A stretch of 64,000 nt of DNA, taken from assembly GCA_000499405.2 (NCBI GenBank), contig HG738141.1:804171-868170 (forward strand), read 5' to 3'. Positions 59,331 through 64,000 of this stretch are shown here, one piece after another. Under the pieces are notes generated by a model. The model was not told where the DNA came from, did not search any database, and worked only from the letters and a program-made list of their open reading frames with translations. Origin of the DNA: Onchocerca volvulus. Its lineage: Eukaryota > Nematoda > Chromadorea > Rhabditida > Onchocercidae. Made by a program: the position numbers and the translations under genes. Position 1 is the stretch's first letter; every line of letters begins with the position of its first letter.

Positions 59331-61840
59331 TATTTCATACCGTTTTATTGGCCTCAATATCAATCGAAAGACTTGAATTTTTGATTGCAAACGTTTTTAT
59401 ATCATTGTTTCTATGATTTTAACGAAAATTCCAGTCTCTTAAGTTCATTTTTATGCCATATTTCATTTCTGCATAATGACTAATTTAAAGCCATCAAAAA
59501 TCATCAAGCAAAAAGGAAAGAAACGAAAGGGAAGACGCAACCGGAATATTATCAATCGATGATTAAAATAATAAAACGAGAAGAAATCGATAACAAATTT
59601 TAGATATTATAAGCAACGAATATCAGTGTTGGACTGTAGCTTCAACTGGAAGTTACTTAGAAATTAATTTCAACTTTTAATGGAGAGGAATTTTTCGTTT
59701 TCCCTTTTTAGCAGAAGTAAATACAAAATCAAAATTTATGCAATATTTAAGACATTTCATTTAGTTTTTATTTTTATTTATTACTAGAAAAGAATGAATA
59801 AAATTGATAAATGAATAAATGAATATCAAATGGTGAAATAAATGCAATTAACAATATTTTACTCAAAAAATTCAACATTTCTTAAATAGTTTTTTTTTTT
59901 TTCGGCGAGATATTAAGATGAGATTGTTTTGAATAAAATTTTATTACATAAATTTTTCACAAAAATTTTTATCGCAATTATTTGCGATTATAATTTTGTG
60001 ATGAAGTCCTAGCTATATAACTTTACATTATAATATACAAAAATATGAACATAGGAACATATGAAACATTAAAAGGATCATTGATAAATCAACGGATAGT
60101 TAAGAAAGATTTAGATTGATAAATAGTTTTAACGATTAACCATTGGAGTGTCATCTCAAGAATTTATCTCTTAAACTACGATCGTTCATCCGCCTTTATT
60201 ACTATTATTATCATTAATATTATTGTGACAAATCAACAAGAGCATATCTTAAAATTTTACGTCTTCCTTACCTGTTTCGCATAAAACATGTTATCAATCA
60301 TATTGTAGTAATAGTTGTAGTAATATTTGTTGTTGTTATTGTGAGTATTAGTAGTAGTTGTTAATAACCAGATAGGTTGGACGATATGAGTAAATTAATT
60401 TTTAAAAAAAGCATAATCAATCTCTTTTAACTATAATTTGCGATTTGTTTCAGAAATTTTTCCTTTTTGAATTATCGAATTTCATTTTACTATCAATTTA
60501 TACTTCCTTGAAATGAAATAATGTTGAAAAGGAAGGGAAGATAAAAATAAATTGTGTAAGAGAATTCAACAAGGAAGCTAGGATGCACTTGGAATTAGTT
60601 CCAAAAGTTTAGCCAAAGCTATTTTCGCAAGCTTGGCCAAATTAATCCAGTACTCTGTTTTCCATTCCAAATTGCTTTTTGTTTAAATGATGTTGGTTTT
60701 TGAATTATATGATTAGGGGATTTGAATCTCGGAACTTTCATTCAGTTATACGAGATTACATTTGTCAATATGTTACTTTCGATGTTTTTATTTTATTACG
60801 AATCGATTTTATTTTATTTTATTATTATTGGACCTGTTTTAAAACTGGTCGATTTCACTTTAATTATTATCGATTTAAATATTTTCAGTTATATTGCCAA
60901 ATTTCATGCATTATTCTATCAAAAAAAAAAAGAAAAAAAAGAATTTTTCAATTCGAAGAAAACAAAAGTTTTAAATATTCATTATCTGAAATAAGCAATG
61001 ATGACACATAATTATTTTAACTTTCATTTTAAGCAGAAAAAGATGAAATGCACTAAATAGACCTTTTTTGTTCCTTATACTTTCCATTTTTTTTTCCTCA
61101 CTCAGCAAAAAAACAAACCGAAAGCAACTGAATCAATTTTATTTTGCTTTTAGTAATTATCAATGAACTAGTGACAATTAATTTTGTGATATTTATGCAT
61201 CCAGTTATATATATATATACCATAAAAAGATATGTTACGTCAAATGATCGCAAGGAACAAAGTGATATCAATTTATTACTTTTTTCTCCATCATTGATAT
61301 CAATGAAATAATAACAATTATTTATAGCATGAATACATCTCTATGTACTATATGTATTTTTCTTTTATTAAGGTATACTACGTCAAACAAATAATGCTAG
61401 ATATATCCTTATGTTAATGAATTTCTTTTTTTTTTTTTTTTTTTGTTTAGTAAAATTATTTGAATGAATTCATCAATATTATTTATTTATTATCTTTTTA
61501 AATATAAGATAATTTGATGAAGTGACATTTATACTTTTCTTTGTTTGTTTTTGAATATTTAGACGAATTAGATATATGAAAATTTAAACTGAATAAATTA
61601 TTTGCGGAAAAAGAAAAAGAAAAAAAGATGAAAATGTGAGATTTTGCAAAATTTGAAAAGCAAAAATCATTTCAATAAATGAGTCAAAAAACTGAAAATT
61701 TCTCCGAAAATTTCTTTCAGTTTTTAATGTTCATTTAATTTTCATGATCTAAAATATGAATGACTATTGAAGTAATAGAGATGCTATCCAAGAAACAAAA
61801 TATAATGATTTTTTTTTTGCTTATAGAAATGAGTACTGTT
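59331..61840. other. Mostly non-coding region
   Basis: One splice-flanked minus-strand segment (60274-60395) is listed separately. Frames at 60700-61011 are AT-driven. Nothing else is supported. Confidence 0.4.
60274..60395 (-). other. Possible low-complexity exon ending in a strong donor
   Basis: The minus strand is open through a Thr/Asn/Tyr-rich run created by AAC and TAC triplets, then MIDNMFYAKQ, and ends CAG before GTAAGG. A strong donor after an ATG-containing frame could mark a first coding exon, but no partner exon was found. The triplet tract may simply be a microsatellite. Confidence 0.2.
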
Positions 61841-61849
61841 CCTTGATTG

Positions 61850-62053
61850 TTACCTGTTTTGTCGATTTGAATCGATTCTTGCAGTGGTCATTGTAGAGAA
61901 CTTTTGCAGAAAACTCTCGCTAGAAAAACATGTGGAAAAAGCAGATGTTTGTTGAAAAACTTGTAGAAGAAAGAGATTCTGTTCCAAAATCCAAACTTTT
62001 AAATCCGCTTTCGGGGTTCTTCTTCCTTTCCTGATCATCAACGTTCGTCTCAT
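61850..62053 (-). other. Possible coding exon next to E2F-like sites, unrecognised
   Basis: A minus-strand frame from ATG at 62053 stays open for 68 codons to CAAAACAG before a GTAACA donor (61855). A second frame through the same DNA (starting near 62082) is also open and looks protein-like, so the reading frame is undecided. The G+C content is above background. I recognise no family. Confidence 0.3.
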
Positions 62054-62093
62054 GATTGGTCGAATTTGCGTTGTTTATCAGTTAGTCGGAGCA

Positions 62094-62174
62094 TTTTGGC
62101 GGGAATCATGTCTATTCTTTGTTAGTAAGCGTGTTTCTCCTTTTGGGGATAAATATGTCTATCGTTTTGGCGGG
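62094..62174. promoter_or_regulatory. Two E2F-like sites near a CCAAT box
   Basis: TTTTGGCGGGAA (62094-62105) and TTTTGGCGGG (62165-62174) match the E2F/DP consensus. ATTGG (CCAAT on minus) lies at 62055-62059. A further TTTGGCGCG is at 63175-63183. In otherwise AT-rich DNA, such sites between a minus-strand candidate exon and a plus-strand exon suggest a cell-cycle-type promoter, by inference only. Confidence 0.4.
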
Positions 62175-62179
62175 TCCAT

Positions 62180-63970
62180 TTGAAACTACGCGCTTCTTAA
62201 GTAGAAAAAGAAGGAGAAAAGAAAGTAAGTAAAATAACATGCTAAATAAATTATAATTAGCAAATAAATAAATGCAAGAGGGAATAAGAAAATATATAAT
62301 AAGGTAAATAATTCTAATGAATGAAGCATATGATAAAATAAATAAATTGATGTAAGCAAATAAAGTCATAAACAGTTGGATTATTAATGAATAATTAAAT
62401 AAGTAGGGAGGAATAAGAAGTGTACGACTCATTGAGAATGATCTCTGATGTATTTTGAAATACTTCAAAATTCTGCTCGAATTTTGTTTTGCCAAACCAA
62501 AACTGCATTCAAGCCATTTCTATTCTCTTCAAATCATTCATCTCTATTCAATAATGAATTGTTTTTTTAATTGATCGACGTTCCAAATTCCATTAAATTT
62601 TAACGTAAATAAACATGAAAAAATTGATGACGAATGTCTATGTAAAATGAAAAAATTTTAAATTTTCAATGTGGAATTCGTTTTGCTAATTAATAAAATA
62701 ATTTGATTTTACAAAATAAAACATGTTTGATTAAAACAATAACAATAATTACCACTAATACAACTATTTAAAAAAAAAAAACGGAAACGAATAATTGCTG
62801 TAGCAATAATTACTATTGCAATTACGGTAATACCATTAATTTTTAGTGATATATTCCTCTCGAGATATGTCATACGGTAAAGGGAGAAATGTATTTAAAA
62901 CGGTTTACTGATGAATAATTTGCTAAATAGTTGGATGACGTATTCTCATCATCTTGTTGTTAAGCATAAAAAAAAGCATTTCACTATAATAAATACTATT
63001 ATTTCCTTTTCTGTCTTTCTCCTTTTCTCAAATATTTATCAGTTTCTATTATTTCATTTATTCATCTTATCTTCTTATATAAGTAAGTCTTCGTTGTTAT
63101 TCCTCACATAACTTTGTAAATTTTTCACTATTTGTTTTCAAATTTTCACATAACATTCATTTGATTTGGCGCGTGTTTTTATTTTAGATATATCTTTTCT
63201 CTTTTACTTGTCACACTTGTGACGGATAAAAGTAGTTGAACGGATAGGATTTATTGACTACGTCTACGTTCTGCATTCACCGGAGCCGGCCATTTTTCAT
63301 AAATTAAGTGATCGTAACAATAAGCAATTGAAATTAAAATTTTTCACTCTTTTATTCTATTTTTACTGATTGATTCCAATTACTTGATGCCAAAACTTTT
63401 TAATATTAACAATATTATGCTAAGTTATACTTGTTATACTAAGCATTTAATTCTTTTAATTTAAACATCATTTCTTGGCTTTCCTTTTTTCGTAAGTTTG
63501 AAACGACTTAATTTTGATTTTATTAACTAAAAAAATATATAATATAGCAATGGTAGCAATTTTTGTCAGACAAATTGAACTTCTGATCTATTTCTAATTA
63601 CTGATAGTAATTTTCAATTAAATATGATAATATAAAAATCCAATCAATATGAAGAACTGAAAGATGAATTAAAATTTAATATTTTGAATCAAATATTTGA
63701 AAATAATAATTCTAACCTTTTTATTATAATCGATTTTATAATTTGTTTTTTTTTTTTGCTTGTAAAGAATTACTTTAATAAGATTAGCTGAGGAAAGAAA
63801 AAAATTCAATTTTCACTGACTCTTTAAAATAAGATTTAAGGACTTCTGCTTCGTTTCTCTCTTTTTGTTTATGTATTTCTCTTCCTGAAAGCATTATTTT
63901 TAGCAAATTTTTAACAGAATTTCGTAGCAACAAATTGTAAATTCAAAAAGTTTCTAATTTTTTCTGTTTG
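62180..63970. other. Upstream region of the right-edge gene
   Basis: No exon is supported. A G+C-richer patch (CACCGGAGCCGGCC near 63280) and TTTGGCGCG at 63175 may be promoter elements. Confidence 0.4.
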
Positions 63971-63973
63971 CAG

Positions 63974-64000
63974 ATGCCGTCGTTGAAAGGATTTCTCGAA
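63974..64000 (+). CDS. Start of a plus-strand exon cut by the window end
   Basis: TGTTTGCAG at 63965-63973 is a strong acceptor. The exon reads MPSLKGFLE if the ATG is the start (a trans-splice acceptor then lies directly before it), or AVVERISR in the phase-2 reading. The third phase has a stop. Nine codons are too few to name a family. Confidence 0.4.

Noticed and set aside
1..64000. CRISPR arrays, bacterial operons, riboswitches
   Set aside because: The sequence is eukaryotic with spliced genes; no regular spacer arrays were seen.

Overview
The window is AT-rich eukaryotic DNA with long A/T homopolymers, intron-rich genes, and TTTCAG-type splice acceptors directly before start codons, as seen in genomes that use spliced-leader trans-splicing. 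The protein families (BEL/Pao retrotransposons with an envelope-like ORF, a B-type cyclin, a nematode-style expanded tyrosine phosphatase, an ENPP ectoenzyme) point to a nematode. A spirurid or filarial worm is my guess; I cannot name the species.

Layout. 1-6.9 kb: a decayed BEL/Pao retrotransposon on the minus strand (gag, protease, RT, RNase H, integrase, then an envelope-like ORF with a C-terminal membrane anchor), broken by frameshifts, a nonsense codon, two small duplications and an LTR-like insertion. 7.2-8.3 kb: decayed partial copies of neighbouring cyclin and NAA38 sequence, with an ambiguous base at a junction. 8.35-8.82 kb: a compact two-exon NAA38/LSMD1-like gene. 10.6-15.0 kb: a B-type cyclin gene of six or seven exons. 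15-21.7 kb: apparently non-coding, with a large imperfect inverted repeat at 18 kb. 21.8-24.2 kb: a Helitron remnant with inverted ends. 24.3-32.6 kb: a 17-exon ENPP-type nucleotide pyrophosphatase/phosphodiesterase gene. 32.6-41 kb: mostly non-coding. 41.06-43.47 kb: a rearranged BEL/Pao element with three LTRs, one inverted, and unusually long tRNA-complementary primer sites. 43.65-47.95 kb: a protein tyrosine phosphatase gene with two micro-exons. 49.4-51.35 kb: an inverted, decayed copy of the cyclin 3' end plus the NAA38 5' end, about 40 kb from its source and interrupted by an old solo LTR. 51.4-64 kb: mostly non-coding, with a Helitron end fragment, a ~93-bp minisatellite, E2F-like sites, and the first 27 bases of a plus-strand exon at the right edge.

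All four confident host genes lie on the minus strand. They do not form an operon or pathway: cyclin B (mitotic CDK partner), NAA38 (NatC N-terminal acetyltransferase auxiliary subunit), ENPP (extracellular nucleotide hydrolysis) and PTP (phosphotyrosine signalling) are separately spaced genes. Their exon models were built by hand from reading frame, splice phase and family similarity; every internal join listed keeps frame. The most unusual material is the mobile DNA: the 41-43 kb element, and a canonical A AAA AAC slippery heptamer exactly where the reading frame changes in the first element.
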